From contig CALUPY010000001.1 of NCBI GenBank assembly GCA_944322755.1, positions 1 to 64,000 on the forward strand: a DNA stretch of 64,000 nucleotides. Reading direction: 5' to 3'. This document shows positions 9,879 through 19,211 of the stretch, piece by piece; within the stretch, counting starts at the first letter, position 1, and each line of letters begins with the position of its first letter. Source of the stretch: Candidatus Gastranaerophilales bacterium. GTDB lineage: Bacteria > Cyanobacteriota > Vampirovibrionia > Gastranaerophilales > Gastranaerophilaceae. Below the pieces are notes generated by a model that searched no databases, was not told the origin of the DNA, and worked only from the letters and a program-made list of their open reading frames with translations. A program made the translations under genes and the position numbers.

Positions 9879-12800
9879 ATGAACAATACATTAATTCCTC
9901 ATAACAAAAAACAATTTGACTTTATTAACAAAGTCATGGATAAAGGCGCATTAAAAGACCTGCTTGCTCAGATTTATCTTGAGTTTGGCGGTGCAAAAGC
10001 TGCTGACTTAGCAAATAACCTGAAAAACCTTGGTTATAAATACGCAACCAAATCCGGTGTTACTATTTCAATTCAGGATTTGAGCGTACCTCCGGAAAAG
10101 AAAGAACTTCTTGCCGAAGCAGAAAAAGAAATCGAGAAATCAACAAACAGATACCTTAAAGGTGAAATCACCGAAGTAGAAAGATATACAAAAGTTATCG
10201 ACACCTGGTCTGAAACTACAGCCAGATTGACAGAGCAGGTTGTTAAAAACTTTGATAAACTAAACCCTGTTTATATGATGGCATTCTCCGGTGCTAGAGG
10301 TAACCTTTCACAGGTATCACAGCTGGTCGGAATGAGAGGTTTGATGGCTGACGCACAGGGACAAATCATCGACCTTCCTATTAAATCAAACTTTAAAGAA
10401 GGTCTGTCAGTTACGGAATACATCATTTCATCATACGGTGCACGTAAGGGTCTTGTTGATACTGCGCTTAAAACGGCGGACTCCGGTTATTTAACAAGAC
10501 GTCTTGTTGACGTAGCACAGGATGTAATCATCAGAGAAGATGACTGCCACACAACAAAACATATTGTTATGTCTGCAATTTCTGACGGTGAAAAAGTTGT
10601 TGCAAAATTGACGGACAGACTTTTAGGCAGAACTATTGCCGAGGATATTAAGGACAAAGACGGTAATGTCGTTATCCCTACAAATACTACAATTGACAGA
10701 AATGATATTAAGAAAATCGAACCGCTTGGACTTACCTCTGTTAAGGTTCGTTCTCCGTTGACCTGTGCGCTTGAATACGGTGTATGCCGCAAGTGCTACG
10801 GATGGGCAATGACGACGCAAAAAATGGTTGATGTAGGTGAAGCAATCGGTATTATTGCTGCCCAGTCTATCGGTGAACCCGGAACACAGCTTACAATGAG
10901 AACATTCCACACAGGTGGTGTATTCAAAGGTTCCGGTGCAATGAAACACATTATTGCAGAAATCGACGGTGAAGTTGTTTCTAAATTCAAAACAAAAGAA
11001 ATGAGAACCCGTCACGGTGATATAGTTCAAGTAATGATTCAGGAAGCTGACGTTGAAATCAAAGGTGAAAAATATTCAAGAAAATATCACGTACCAACCG
11101 GAGCAAAAATGCTTGTGGCAACAGGCTCTGTTGTGAAAAAAGGCGATGAAATTGCGGAATTTGAACCAGCATCAGCCGGCGACGGAAGCCGTTTGACAGA
11201 AAAAGCAACAAAGGATATCAATTCTGATTTGTCAGGTGAAGTTCTTTTTGAAGACTTCGTTGCAGATGAAAAGAAAGACAGACAGGGCAACGTTTCAAGA
11301 ACAGCTAACAAAAATGGTATCGTTTGGGTGCTTGGCGGTGATGTGTACAGCTTACCGGGCGGTTCTAAGGTTCTTGTAAAAGACGGTCAAAAGATAAAAG
11401 CAGGTGAAAAACTTGCAGAAACACATATTTCTTCAGAACACGGCGGTGAAGTAAGAGTCGGGGACAATCTTGAGATTGAAGAAGTCAAATTTGACGGAAA
11501 GAAAATCAAAAAGATTGTTCAGGGTAAAGAATTAACAATTGTTATTGCCTCAATTGCTCCTTCTAACGCTGTATTTGAATCAACAAAGAAAGAACAATTC
11601 TGGACAGTTGAATCTACAGGTGAAAAATATATTGTAAAATCTCCTGCAGACACAACTGTCGAAAACGGAATGATTATAGCAGAACTTATTGACGATGAAT
11701 ATGCAGTAGAATCTGCAGGTGAAATCAGATATATGGGCATTGAAGTTGATGATAATCAAATCATCACAAACCCAGGCTCTGTTGTTTTTATTCCTGAAGA
11801 AGTTCATCAGATTAATAAAGATGCAAGTCTTAAAATGGTGGAAAACAATACTTTTGTTACAGCAGGTACAGAGGTTGTAAAAGATCTATATACCCACATT
11901 GACGGTATTGTTGAATTCAAAGAATTCAATGATATTATCCATGAAGTAATCATCAGACCAGGTGAAATATATACACTTGAAAATATAGGCGACTTGAAAG
12001 TTGAAGAGGGTGAAATTGTAGAAGAAGGAACACAAATTGCTCCAAAAATCAAAGCTAAATCTACTTCAATTGTTACAATAATGGAAAGTGAAGATACAAG
12101 TCTGGATATTGACGATTTGGATGAAGATATGGATGTTGCTTCTCTTGATGAAGAAACTATCACAAATCAGCCAATTCAGATTCTCGTCAGACCTGTACAG
12201 CAGTTTGATATTAAACCAAAATCAGTTTCAATTGAATTTGAAAGTACTGATGAAGCAATCAGCATCGTTCCTGTAACACAATTGCAATACAAAGACGGAG
12301 CAAGAGTCCGAAATCTTGACGGTGCAACATTAACAAGAACAAGTCTTGTTCTTCAAATGCAGGGTTATTTAAGCCATCTTAAAGGTATGGTAGAAATGAC
12401 AGCAGACAATGCACTTAAAGTTGTGGTACTTGAAACATTAATTGTCAGAAGAGAAATCGAAGGTTCCAATAAAGCATCATTACAAACTGAACTTCTTGTT
12501 GAAAATGGACAAATTATTGAACCTAAAGAACCTGTTGCAAAAACCCAGGTACTTGCAGTTAATGACGGTATTGCAAGTATAAAGGGCGACAGTGATGAAC
12601 TCAGAAGACTTCTTCTTATTTCAGCAAACTCGGAAAAAGAAGTTGCGTTAAAAACAAAACCTGTTGTTTCCGTTGGTGAAATGATTAGAATGGATTCTGT
12701 TCTGTCCGAAAGCGGGGAGAAATCACCTGTTTCGGGCCAGGTTGTTGATATAAACAAAAATACGGTAAAAATCCGGGTCGGCAGACCTTACTTAATCAGC

Positions 12801-13715
12801 CCCGGTACAATGTTGCAGGTTGACAACGGTTCTCTGGTGCTCAGAGGTGATATGCTTGCTTCACTGGTATTTGAAAGACAAAAGACAGGTGACATCGTAC
12901 AAGGTCTTCCGAGGGTTGAAGAACTTCTTGAAGGTCGTAAACCAAAGGATTCTGCTATTCTTTCAGAGATTGAAGCAGTTGCGGAAATCGAAATAGAAGA
13001 CGATGTGCCAAGACTTTATCTTGTCAACGAAAACGGCAGAACAGAAATCAAATATCCGATAGACTCTAACATCATTGTTCAGGATAAACAGAAGATTTCT
13101 ATAGGTCAGCCTTTAACAAGCGGTCCTTTGAACCCGCACGATGTTATCAGACTGAACGGTATTGAAGCTGCGCAGCAGTATCTTGTAGACGAAGTACAGA
13201 GAGTATATCGTTCACAAGGTGTTGAAATTGCAGATAAACACGTTGAAATCATTGTTCGTCAGATGACTAAGAAAGTTAAAGTAGTTGAATCCGGCGACAC
13301 AAAACTTCTTCCAGGAGAACTGGTAGAAATCCAGCTTCTCGAACAGGAAAATGAAGCTGTTGAAGCAGCAGGTGGAGAAAAGGCAACATTCGAACCCGTA
13401 CTTCTGGGTATTACAAAAGCATCTTTGAACACTGAAAGCTTCATATCAGCTGCATCCTTCCAAGAAACTACAAGAATTCTGACGGAAGCAGCAGTAGACG
13501 GAAAGAAAGATTTGTTAAGAGGTTTGAAAGAAAACGTAATCATCGGTAGATTGATACCTGCCGGTACAGGTTACTACCACTTAACACACGCTTCAGAAGA
13601 AAAAGACAGAGAAGCACAGAGAAGAGCAGCGCAGAAAAACAACGCGCGTAAACCTTCAGCAATCCTTGAAGAAATTGAAGGTATGTTCGGCGCACCTGAT
13701 TTTACTGTTGAATAA
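9879..13715 (+). CDS. rpoC2: RNA polymerase subunit beta' C-terminal half, with giant SI3 insertion
   Basis: This 1278-residue protein is the C-terminal part of beta'. The zinc site is formed by Cys223, Cys296, Cys303 and Cys306, with the same spacing as in E. coli beta'. The trigger-loop segment ending in LTMRTFHTGGVF (near residue 345) is separated by about 650 residues from its continuation GLPRVEELLEGRKPK (near residue 1005). This insertion corresponds to the cyanobacterial SI3, a chain of sandwich-barrel hybrid motif repeats; glycine- and valine-rich beta repeats are visible, with an acidic segment near residues 735-765. The gene ends the operon at a strong terminator. Confidence 0.98.
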   Translation: MNNTLIPHNKKQFDFINKVMDKGALKDLLAQIYLEFGGAKAADLANNLKNLGYKYATKSGVTISIQDLSVPPEKKELLAEAEKEIEKSTNRYLKGEITEVERYTKVIDTWSETTARLTEQVVKNFDKLNPVYMMAFSGARGNLSQVSQLVGMRGLMADAQGQIIDLPIKSNFKEGLSVTEYIISSYGARKGLVDTALKTADSGYLTRRLVDVAQDVIIREDDCHTTKHIVMSAISDGEKVVAKLTDRLLGRTIAEDIKDKDGNVVIPTNTTIDRNDIKKIEPLGLTSVKVRSPLTCALEYGVCRKCYGWAMTTQKMVDVGEAIGIIAAQSIGEPGTQLTMRTFHTGGVFKGSGAMKHIIAEIDGEVVSKFKTKEMRTRHGDIVQVMIQEADVEIKGEKYSRKYHVPTGAKMLVATGSVVKKGDEIAEFEPASAGDGSRLTEKATKDINSDLSGEVLFEDFVADEKKDRQGNVSRTANKNGIVWVLGGDVYSLPGGSKVLVKDGQKIKAGEKLAETHISSEHGGEVRVGDNLEIEEVKFDGKKIKKIVQGKELTIVIASIAPSNAVFESTKKEQFWTVESTGEKYIVKSPADTTVENGMIIAELIDDEYAVESAGEIRYMGIEVDDNQIITNPGSVVFIPEEVHQINKDASLKMVENNTFVTAGTEVVKDLYTHIDGIVEFKEFNDIIHEVIIRPGEIYTLENIGDLKVEEGEIVEEGTQIAPKIKAKSTSIVTIMESEDTSLDIDDLDEDMDVASLDEETITNQPIQILVRPVQQFDIKPKSVSIEFESTDEAISIVPVTQLQYKDGARVRNLDGATLTRTSLVLQMQGYLSHLKGMVEMTADNALKVVVLETLIVRREIEGSNKASLQTELLVENGQIIEPKEPVAKTQVLAVNDGIASIKGDSDELRRLLLISANSEKEVALKTKPVVSVGEMIRMDSVLSESGEKSPVSGQVVDINKNTVKIRVGRPYLISPGTMLQVDNGSLVLRGDMLASLVFERQKTGDIVQGLPRVEELLEGRKPKDSAILSEIEAVAEIEIEDDVPRLYLVNENGRTEIKYPIDSNIIVQDKQKISIGQPLTSGPLNPHDVIRLNGIEAAQQYLVDEVQRVYRSQGVEIADKHVEIIVRQMTKKVKVVESGDTKLLPGELVEIQLLEQENEAVEAAGGEKATFEPVLLGITKASLNTESFISAASFQETTRILTEAAVDGKKDLLRGLKENVIIGRLIPAGTGYYHLTHASEEKDREAQRRAAQKNNARKPSAILEEIEGMFGAPDFTVE

Positions 13716-13735
13716 TATATTCTAATTTGTTAACA

Positions 13736-13772
13736 AAAGAGCTGTATCAATTGATATAGCTCTTTTTGTTTT
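13736..13772 (+). terminator. Terminator of the rpoBC1C2 operon
   Basis: AGAGCTgTATCAATTGATAtAGCTCT forms a long stem followed directly by TTTTTGTTTT. This is a classic Rho-independent terminator, 20 bases after the rpoC2 stop. Confidence 0.9.
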
Positions 13773-13779
13773 GTATAAT
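13751..13779 (+). promoter_or_regulatory. Promoter of the M48 protease gene, nested in the terminator
   Basis: TTGATA at 13751-13756 and TATAAT at 13774-13779 are separated by exactly 17 bases. The -35 lies in the right arm of the rpoC2 terminator stem. A ribosome binding site (AAGGAAGGGAG) follows before the ATG at 13806. Confidence 0.65.
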
Positions 13780-13805
13780 TTTATAAATAAGGAAGGGAGT
13801 TAATT

Positions 13806-14660
13806 ATGAAAAAGATTCTATTATTTATTTTTTCATTGATTGTATTGTCTTTTGCCGCCCCTGTAATAGCTGCATCTTACAATACATCAACAAACTGGTT
13901 TGACTCAGCCAATGTCAACCACCTAAACACAATAGGACAGAATATCATTAAGGCAAACAAAATGCCTTCAACCGTTACCTTTAAAGTAACCGACAACCCC
14001 TATATGAATTCAACCAATGAAAACTATACGCAATATGTATATATTTATGCAGGTGATTTAAAGTATGTAGAAAATGATAACGAACTGGCAGGTGTAGTTG
14101 CGCACGAAATAGGACATCTAGTTAACGGGCATTATTCAAAATCCTCACTTTTAAACAATATTATCTCTGCATTTAATCCGAATACAAAAACAGAAACTGG
14201 CTCGACAACTGTTAATTTAATAAAAACAGTTTCATCAAATAAGGTAAATAAAGAAAATGAAAAAGAAGCTGACATAACAGCTGTTGACCTGATGATGAAC
14301 GCCAAATACAATCCTCTTGCGCTGATTTCAGTCGTTTACAAATCAGATATAGCTGAAAACGGAGGTATTCTTTCAGAAGATTTGTCATGTGAAGAAAGAA
14401 TTATGAATATTTATGACTACGCCAACTATAACTATCCGGCGCAAGTAAAAGCTAATTACAAAACTAATTCTTACCAGTCTGCATTGAACCTTATATATGC
14501 AAATTTAAAAATAAGAAATGCTGACTCCAAAAAGCTAGAAAAAGCAAAAAAAGAACAGGAAAAACTCCAGAAAGATAAGCTTAAAAGAATGCGAAATATG
14601 GCTAAATCAACAAATCCCTGGAGTGCAGCATATAGTATGCTAGAAATGTCCGGTAATTAA
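13806..14660 (+). CDS. Secreted M48-family metalloprotease
   Basis: A cleavable signal peptide (residues 1 to about 23, ending in APVIAASY) is followed by a peptidase M48 domain. The zinc motif HEIGH occupies residues 100-104 and the third ligand is expected in the NEKEADITAVD segment. Proteins of this type (BepA/YcaL-like) act in the periplasm on misassembled outer-membrane proteins; that role is inferred from the family. The C-terminal 40 residues are a Lys/Glu-rich helix. At 284 residues it lacks a TPR domain. It has its own promoter and its own terminator, so it is monocistronic. Confidence 0.9.
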   Translation: MKKILLFIFSLIVLSFAAPVIAASYNTSTNWFDSANVNHLNTIGQNIIKANKMPSTVTFKVTDNPYMNSTNENYTQYVYIYAGDLKYVENDNELAGVVAHEIGHLVNGHYSKSSLLNNIISAFNPNTKTETGSTTVNLIKTVSSNKVNKENEKEADITAVDLMMNAKYNPLALISVVYKSDIAENGGILSEDLSCEERIMNIYDYANYNYPAQVKANYKTNSYQSALNLIYANLKIRNADSKKLEKAKKEQEKLQKDKLKRMRNMAKSTNPWSAAYSMLEMSGN

Positions 14661-14669
14661 CCTTTTGAT

Positions 14670-14700
14670 AAAAAACCGCTATTATAAAAGCGGTTTTTTT
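14670..14700 (+). terminator. Terminator after the M48 protease
   Basis: AAAAACCGC and GCGGTTTTT form a stem around a short AT loop, followed by a run of T, nine bases after the stop codon. Confidence 0.85.
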
Positions 14701-14702
14701 AT

Positions 14703-14733
14703 ATAAAAAAAACCGGAAAACTGCTTTTCCGGT
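14703..14733 (-). terminator. Terminator for the minus-strand small membrane protein
   Basis: ACCGGAAAA (14712-14720) pairs with TTTTCCGGT (14725-14733). Read on the minus strand the stem is followed by eight T residues. It faces the neighbouring plus-strand terminator and supports the gene at 14879-15106 being transcribed. Confidence 0.75.
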
Positions 14734-14834
14734 GAATTATCGTTAACATCTCTTATTCAATATTTGTATGAAATATTTTTCCTATCCTTTACATTATTAT
14801 AATACACCACTAATTAGTATAAATTAACTATACG

Positions 14835-14865
14835 AAAGTATGATTTTTCTACAACTAAAGTATGA
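14835..14865. repeat. AAAGTATGA direct repeat with 22-base spacing
   Basis: The nine-base word AAAGTATGA occurs at 14835-14843 and 14857-14865, exactly 22 bases apart (about two helical turns), each followed by T-rich sequence. A near copy (ACGAAAGTATAATTT) lies at 15149-15163 on the other side of the small gene, and a reverse-complement copy at 62981-62989. Confidence 0.45.
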
Positions 14866-14878
14866 ATTTTACGAACTG

Positions 14879-15106
14879 TTATTTTTTTATACAATCCCGA
14901 TATTGCTTAAACGCCCACAGGTTTCTTAATTCACTTGAAAAAACTGTAAGTTTTTCTGTTATTTTGTCATTCAAATAACAAATTCCTCTGGGATAAAAGG
15001 AAGGTGCTAATGTAAGAAACACTGTTTTGGTAAATTCAATCCCGAGCATAATGCAGGCAAAAACTAAAAGAACACTTAGAAGTCTTATAAGAAGTTTAGT
15101 ATTCAT
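14879..15106 (-). CDS. Small single-pass membrane protein, unknown
   Basis: This 75-residue product starts MNTKLLIRLLSVLLVFACIM, which reads as an uncleaved or lipoprotein-like N-terminal membrane segment, followed by about 50 residues rich in charged and aromatic positions. I do not recognise a family. No strong ribosome binding site precedes the ATG, so the call rests on the open frame, the membrane segment and a well-formed minus-strand terminator downstream (14703-14733). It lies alone between convergent M48 protease and upstream rpmE, whose terminator isolates it. Confidence 0.5.
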   Translation of the reverse strand: MNTKLLIRLLSVLLVFACIMLGIEFTKTVFLTLAPSFYPRGICYLNDKITEKLTVFSSELRNLWAFKQYRDCIKK

Positions 15107-15170
15107 AGTATTTAAATTGTAGAATAGTGTTATGCAGCTTAAAATGGACGAAAGTATAATTTAGAACATA

Positions 15171-15197
15171 AAAAAACGGATATATTTATCCGTTTTT
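15171..15197 (-). terminator. Terminator of rpmE
   Basis: AAAACGGATA (15173-15182) and TATCCGTTTT (15187-15196) form a stem around TATT. The minus-strand reading ends in a T run downstream of rpmE. Confidence 0.8.
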
Positions 15198-15233
15198 GAA
15201 AATAATAATATAAAAAATTGCCAAAGACAAAAA

Positions 15234-15437
15234 CTATTTCTTTTGCTCGTATCTTTTTTTGAATCTTTCTACACGTCCTTCTGTATCCATAATTTTTTGG
15301 GTTCCTGTGAAGAACGGATGACAGTTATTACAAATTTCAACTGTAATATCATCCATAACAGAACCTGTTTCAATTTCGTTTCCGCAGACGCATTTGATTT
15401 TCATCTTTTTATATTCCGGATGTATATCTTTTTTCAT
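15234..15437 (-). CDS. rpmE: 50S ribosomal protein L31
   Basis: The 67-residue protein starts [10 protein letters not shown] and carries the L31 signature [13 protein letters not shown]. Cysteines in the CVCGN segment and in CNNC indicate the zinc-binding (C+) form, so this is the zinc-replete variant rather than the cysteine-free paralogue made under zinc starvation. A good ribosome binding site (AGAAGGGA) lies just before the ATG. It is a single gene with its own terminator, divergent from proS. Confidence 0.97.
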   Translation of the reverse strand: MKKDIHPEYKKMKIKCVCGNEIETGSVMDDITVEICNNCHPFFTGTQKIMDTEGRVERFKKRYEQKK

Positions 15438-15567
15438 TGTTATTCCCTTCTTTCGTATTCTGATTTAATTTTATTGTAGTTTGCTCAAAAATTAATATCA
15501 AGTTTTTTTATGATAATATTAAATTGTATTAATAGGAATAAACAAGATATATAAAAGGAATGCCGAT

Positions 15568-17334
15568 ATGAAAATGTCAAAACTCTTTGTACAAACTCTC
15601 AGAGACTATCCCTCGGATGCAGAAGTCATAAGCCACAAGCTTCTTGTAAGAGCAGGTTATATCAGAAAACTCTCAAACGGAATCTATAACTACCTGCCAT
15701 TGATGTGGCGCGTGTTAAAAAAGGTAGAAAATATTGTTCGTGAGGAGATGGATGCATCAGGTGCACAGGAACTGCTTATGCCATTTGTACAACCTGAAGA
15801 ACTATGGAAAGAATCAGGCAGATGGGATGTTTACGGCAAAGAGTTAATGAGACTTAAAGACAGACACGACAGAGGAATGTGCCTAGGGCCTACACATGAA
15901 GAGGTCATTACTTTTATAGCAAGAGAAGGCATTAAATCATACAAACAGCTTCCTGTTAATTTATACCAGATACAGTCAAAATTCAGAGACGAAGTCAGAC
16001 CCAGATACGGGCTTTTAAGAGGCCGTGAATTTATTATGAAAGACGCATACAGTTTTGACGTAAATCAGGAGGGGCTTGAAAAGTCATACAAAATTATGGC
16101 AGACGCGTATACAAGGATTTTTGACCGCTGCGGATTGGAGACAAAAGCTGTACAGTCAGACTCCGGCGCAATCGGAGGGGCTGTTTCACACGAATATATG
16201 GTTTTGATTGATGATAACGAAAACAATGCCGGAGAAAATGACGTATTTTTCTGCAAAAACAAATCCTGCGGATATGCAGCAAACGCAAACCATGCCATAT
16301 CAGTGCTTGAGCCAGTGGAAACAGATGGTTCAAAATACTTTAACGAATTCCAAAAGGTTGATACTCCCAGCACAACAACAATTGATGAACTTGCTGCATT
16401 TTTGAATATTCCACAGACCATTATTCTTAAATCAATGATTTATATAGCAGACAACAAAGTCGTTATGGCTTTAATCAGAGCAGACAAGACTTTTGAAGAA
16501 ACAAAAGTTATGAATGCAGTTAAAGCACATGACATAAGAAGTGCAGCACCGGCTGAACTCGAAGCTATCTTCGGTGCAAGCAAAGGATTTGTCGGGCCAA
16601 AAGACATTGAAAAAGTAAAAATACCGGAAGAATATGATGGCGAAACGATTCAAATTGTTGCTGATTTGACAGCAAAAGAAATGAAAAATTTTGTAATTGG
16701 CGCAAATGAAACAGACAAGCATTTTACGGGTGTCAATTGGTCAGATTTAAAAGAACCGGTATTTGCGGATATAAGACTTGTAGAAAAAGGCGAAAAATGC
16801 CCTGAATGCGGTGAACCATTGTATGTAACAAAGGGGATTGAGGTAGGAAATATATTCCAGCTGGGAACAAAATACTCAAAGGCAATGAATGCCGTATTTT
16901 TGGATGAAAATGGAAAAACGCAGCCGTTCATTATGGGCTGCTACGGTATAGGTATATCAAGAACCGCTGCAGCGGCAGTAGAAAGACATCATGACGAACA
17001 CGGAATAAAATGGCCGGTTTCTATTGCTCCTTATCACGTTGATGTAGTTCCGGTAAATGTACAAAACGAATTGCAGTCAAAAGTTGCAAATGAAATTTAT
17101 GAAAAACTTCTGCAAAATAAGGTAGAAGTTGTAATAGACGACAGGGATGAACGTGCTGGTGTAAAATTCAAAGATGCGGACTTAATCGGATTTCCGTTTA
17201 GAATTACAGTAGGCAAAACTATAGATGAAGGACTTGTTGAGTTTAAGACAAGGGAAACAGGTGAAGTTATTACGCTATCACCTGATGAAGCAGTAGAAAA
17301 AGTCCTTTCTATTCTTGCAAATAATATTGCCTGA
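15568..17334 (+). CDS. proS: Prolyl-tRNA synthetase, bacterial type with editing domain
   Basis: This enzyme charges tRNA-Pro. The 588-residue protein has the bacterial (ProS type 1) architecture. The N-terminal class II core includes motif 2, FRDEVRPRYGLLRGREF (near residue 145). A YbaK-like editing insertion spans roughly residues 225-400 and clears mischarged alanine. Motif 3 is GCYGIGISRT near residue 455, followed by the anticodon-binding C-terminal domain. It is preceded by an AAAGGA ribosome binding site. The stop is 44 bases before the MetE-like gene, so it could lead that cluster's transcript. Confidence 0.98.
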   Translation: MKMSKLFVQTLRDYPSDAEVISHKLLVRAGYIRKLSNGIYNYLPLMWRVLKKVENIVREEMDASGAQELLMPFVQPEELWKESGRWDVYGKELMRLKDRHDRGMCLGPTHEEVITFIAREGIKSYKQLPVNLYQIQSKFRDEVRPRYGLLRGREFIMKDAYSFDVNQEGLEKSYKIMADAYTRIFDRCGLETKAVQSDSGAIGGAVSHEYMVLIDDNENNAGENDVFFCKNKSCGYAANANHAISVLEPVETDGSKYFNEFQKVDTPSTTTIDELAAFLNIPQTIILKSMIYIADNKVVMALIRADKTFEETKVMNAVKAHDIRSAAPAELEAIFGASKGFVGPKDIEKVKIPEEYDGETIQIVADLTAKEMKNFVIGANETDKHFTGVNWSDLKEPVFADIRLVEKGEKCPECGEPLYVTKGIEVGNIFQLGTKYSKAMNAVFLDENGKTQPFIMGCYGIGISRTAAAAVERHHDEHGIKWPVSIAPYHVDVVPVNVQNELQSKVANEIYEKLLQNKVEVVIDDRDERAGVKFKDADLIGFPFRITVGKTIDEGLVEFKTRETGEVITLSPDEAVEKVLSILANNIA

Positions 17335-17378
17335 AAGTGACATGTGAGATAAAATTATAGATTATACAGGAGTTCTGA

Positions 17379-18461
17379 GTGGATAAATTATCTTTAAAAG
17401 CTACAGCAATAGGAAGTCTGCCATACAAAGACCCGCAGGCTGCTATTGATATAATATTTAAAAAATTCAAAGATATTCCCTTCTGGCCGCAGCTAAGCTC
17501 TTTGGACAGACGTGAAGATATGACGATTCAATACATTCAAGGCATTCCTGGCATAATTTATGATGACAATAAAGAAAAGTATATCTTTGAAACTTCATCT
17601 GATGAATTTTTCATTGCGCTTGAAGAATTCTTTATAGATTATGAGTCTATTATCAATGAAAAGGATTTTACAAATCTTGAAAAATACGCGATCACTCAGC
17701 CATACTCAAGTGCCGTGGATTTATTTTTAGATAATCTCAAAAACAAAGACTATAAATACGCGAAAGGTCAGGTTATAGGGGCATTCACCTGGGGTACGAG
17801 TATTTGCGACTCAGACTCACAGTGCTCATTTTACGATGAAACATGCAGGGAAATACTGGTCAAAGCTGTGATATTAAAAGCAGTATGGCAGATTCAAAAA
17901 ATGAAAGAAGCAAATCCAGGTATAACACCGATAATATTTTTTGATGAGCCGGTGATGTCACAATACGGCACATCAGCATTTGTCACAGTCAAAAGAAAAG
18001 ATATAGTTGACGTCTTTTCCGAAGTAGTAAGAGTCGTAAAAGAATTCGGCGCATTAAGCGCAATTCACTGCTGTGGAAAATCTGACTGGTCAGTATTAAT
18101 AGATTCCGGAGTCGATATAATTAATCTTGATGCTTTTTTCTTTGCAAAAAGCCTTGTTCCTTATGCAAATAAACTGGAAGAATTTTTAAAAGACGGAAAA
18201 TATATTGCGTGGGGCATTGTGCCGACATTAGATTCTGAAGCATTGAAACAAACTGATTGTTCAAAGCTTACGAAAATGTATGACGATGCAATAAAGGCTC
18301 TTGAAGAAAAAGGTATATCACGCGAATTAATAATTTCAAGAAGTCTTTTTACACCATCTTGTGGTGCGGGTTCACTCCCCGTTGAACTTGCAGATAAAGC
18401 AATGACGCTTGTAAATGAACTCTCGGCAGACTTAACAGCAGGAGGTTCAATATGCCGATAA
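17379..18461 (+). CDS. Core MetE-like (UROD/MetE family) methyltransferase
   Basis: This 360-residue protein matches only the C-terminal catalytic barrel of cobalamin-independent methionine synthase. Seen: IGSLPYKDP at the N-terminus, the acidic DEP motif at residues 189-191, and the zinc ligands HxC at His230 and Cys232 with a late Cys328 in FTPSCG. The N-terminal folate-binding half of full MetE is absent. Core-MetE proteins are reported to take methyl groups from corrinoid proteins rather than folate; applying this here is inference. It starts at GTG 17379 after AGGAG and overlaps the next gene by 10 bases. A corrinoid methyltransferase of the UROD family is the alternative. Confidence 0.75.
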   Translation: MDKLSLKATAIGSLPYKDPQAAIDIIFKKFKDIPFWPQLSSLDRREDMTIQYIQGIPGIIYDDNKEKYIFETSSDEFFIALEEFFIDYESIINEKDFTNLEKYAITQPYSSAVDLFLDNLKNKDYKYAKGQVIGAFTWGTSICDSDSQCSFYDETCREILVKAVILKAVWQIQKMKEANPGITPIIFFDEPVMSQYGTSAFVTVKRKDIVDVFSEVVRVVKEFGALSAIHCCGKSDWSVLIDSGVDIINLDAFFFAKSLVPYANKLEEFLKDGKYIAWGIVPTLDSEALKQTDCSKLTKMYDDAIKALEEKGISRELIISRSLFTPSCGAGSLPVELADKAMTLVNELSADLTAGGSICR

Positions 18462-19210
18462 CATTTGCTGTAACAGGAAAAGGCGGAAGCGGAAAAACTA
18501 CACTGGTAAAGGGTTTTGTAAAGCTTTTTAAGGAAATCTATCCTGACAAAAATATACTGCTTTTCGACAATGACCTCTCAGGAGAACTCGGACATACCTA
18601 CGGCAAAGATATAAGAAAAACAATTTACGGCATAAGAAGCGGAAAACACGAATTAAAAACCGGACTTCCTGAAAAAATGTCGAAACAAGAGTATATCGAA
18701 TGGGCTCTTGAAGATATAATAGTCAGTGTAGATGAAAATGTTGATTTAATAGTTTCTTGGCTTGTGCCGTCTAAAGATTGCCGCTGTCCGGTAACATCAT
18801 TGATGAGAGATGCGGTAACAAAATTAATATCAGCCTACGACATTGTTATATTTGATTGTGAGTTTGATTTAAAATACTTAAATCAGGTTGTAGACACAGA
18901 TATAGATGTTACACTGATTCTGGCATTGCCCACAGAAGAGTCTGTCCTGCTTGCAAAGCGCATAGAAGAATTTTCAGCAAAATATGCAGCAGGCGGACAA
19001 ATGGGACTTGTTATTAACCGTGTAAAAAACAGCGATAAAGCCACTGTTCATGAACTGCTTACAAAATATGAACTAGAAATGCTGGGTATGGTTCCTGAAG
19101 ATGAAAATCTTGCAGGTCATTCATTGAGCAGAAATTCTGATATTGTTTCAGACGCACTTAAACAGTTCTACTTTAGACTAAATCTTCCTGACTTAAGAAA
19201 TAAGGGGTAA
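18452..19210 (+). CDS. CooC/AcsF-type maturation ATPase
   Basis: This 252-residue P-loop ATPase of the MinD/CooC group has GKGGSGKT at residues 9-16 (deviant Walker A) and a CxC motif at Cys110-Cys112. In CooC that motif binds nickel at the dimer interface. CooC-type proteins insert nickel into carbon monoxide dehydrogenase/acetyl-CoA synthase or assist corrinoid Fe-S proteins. No such enzyme is in this window. An AGGAGG site precedes the ATG, which lies inside the end of the MetE-like gene. The stop is one base from the folD start, so the trio forms one translational unit. Confidence 0.8.
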   Translation: MPITFAVTGKGGSGKTTLVKGFVKLFKEIYPDKNILLFDNDLSGELGHTYGKDIRKTIYGIRSGKHELKTGLPEKMSKQEYIEWALEDIIVSVDENVDLIVSWLVPSKDCRCPVTSLMRDAVTKLISAYDIVIFDCEFDLKYLNQVVDTDIDVTLILALPTEESVLLAKRIEEFSAKYAAGGQMGLVINRVKNSDKATVHELLTKYELEMLGMVPEDENLAGHSLSRNSDIVSDALKQFYFRLNLPDLRNKG

Positions 19211-19211
19211 T

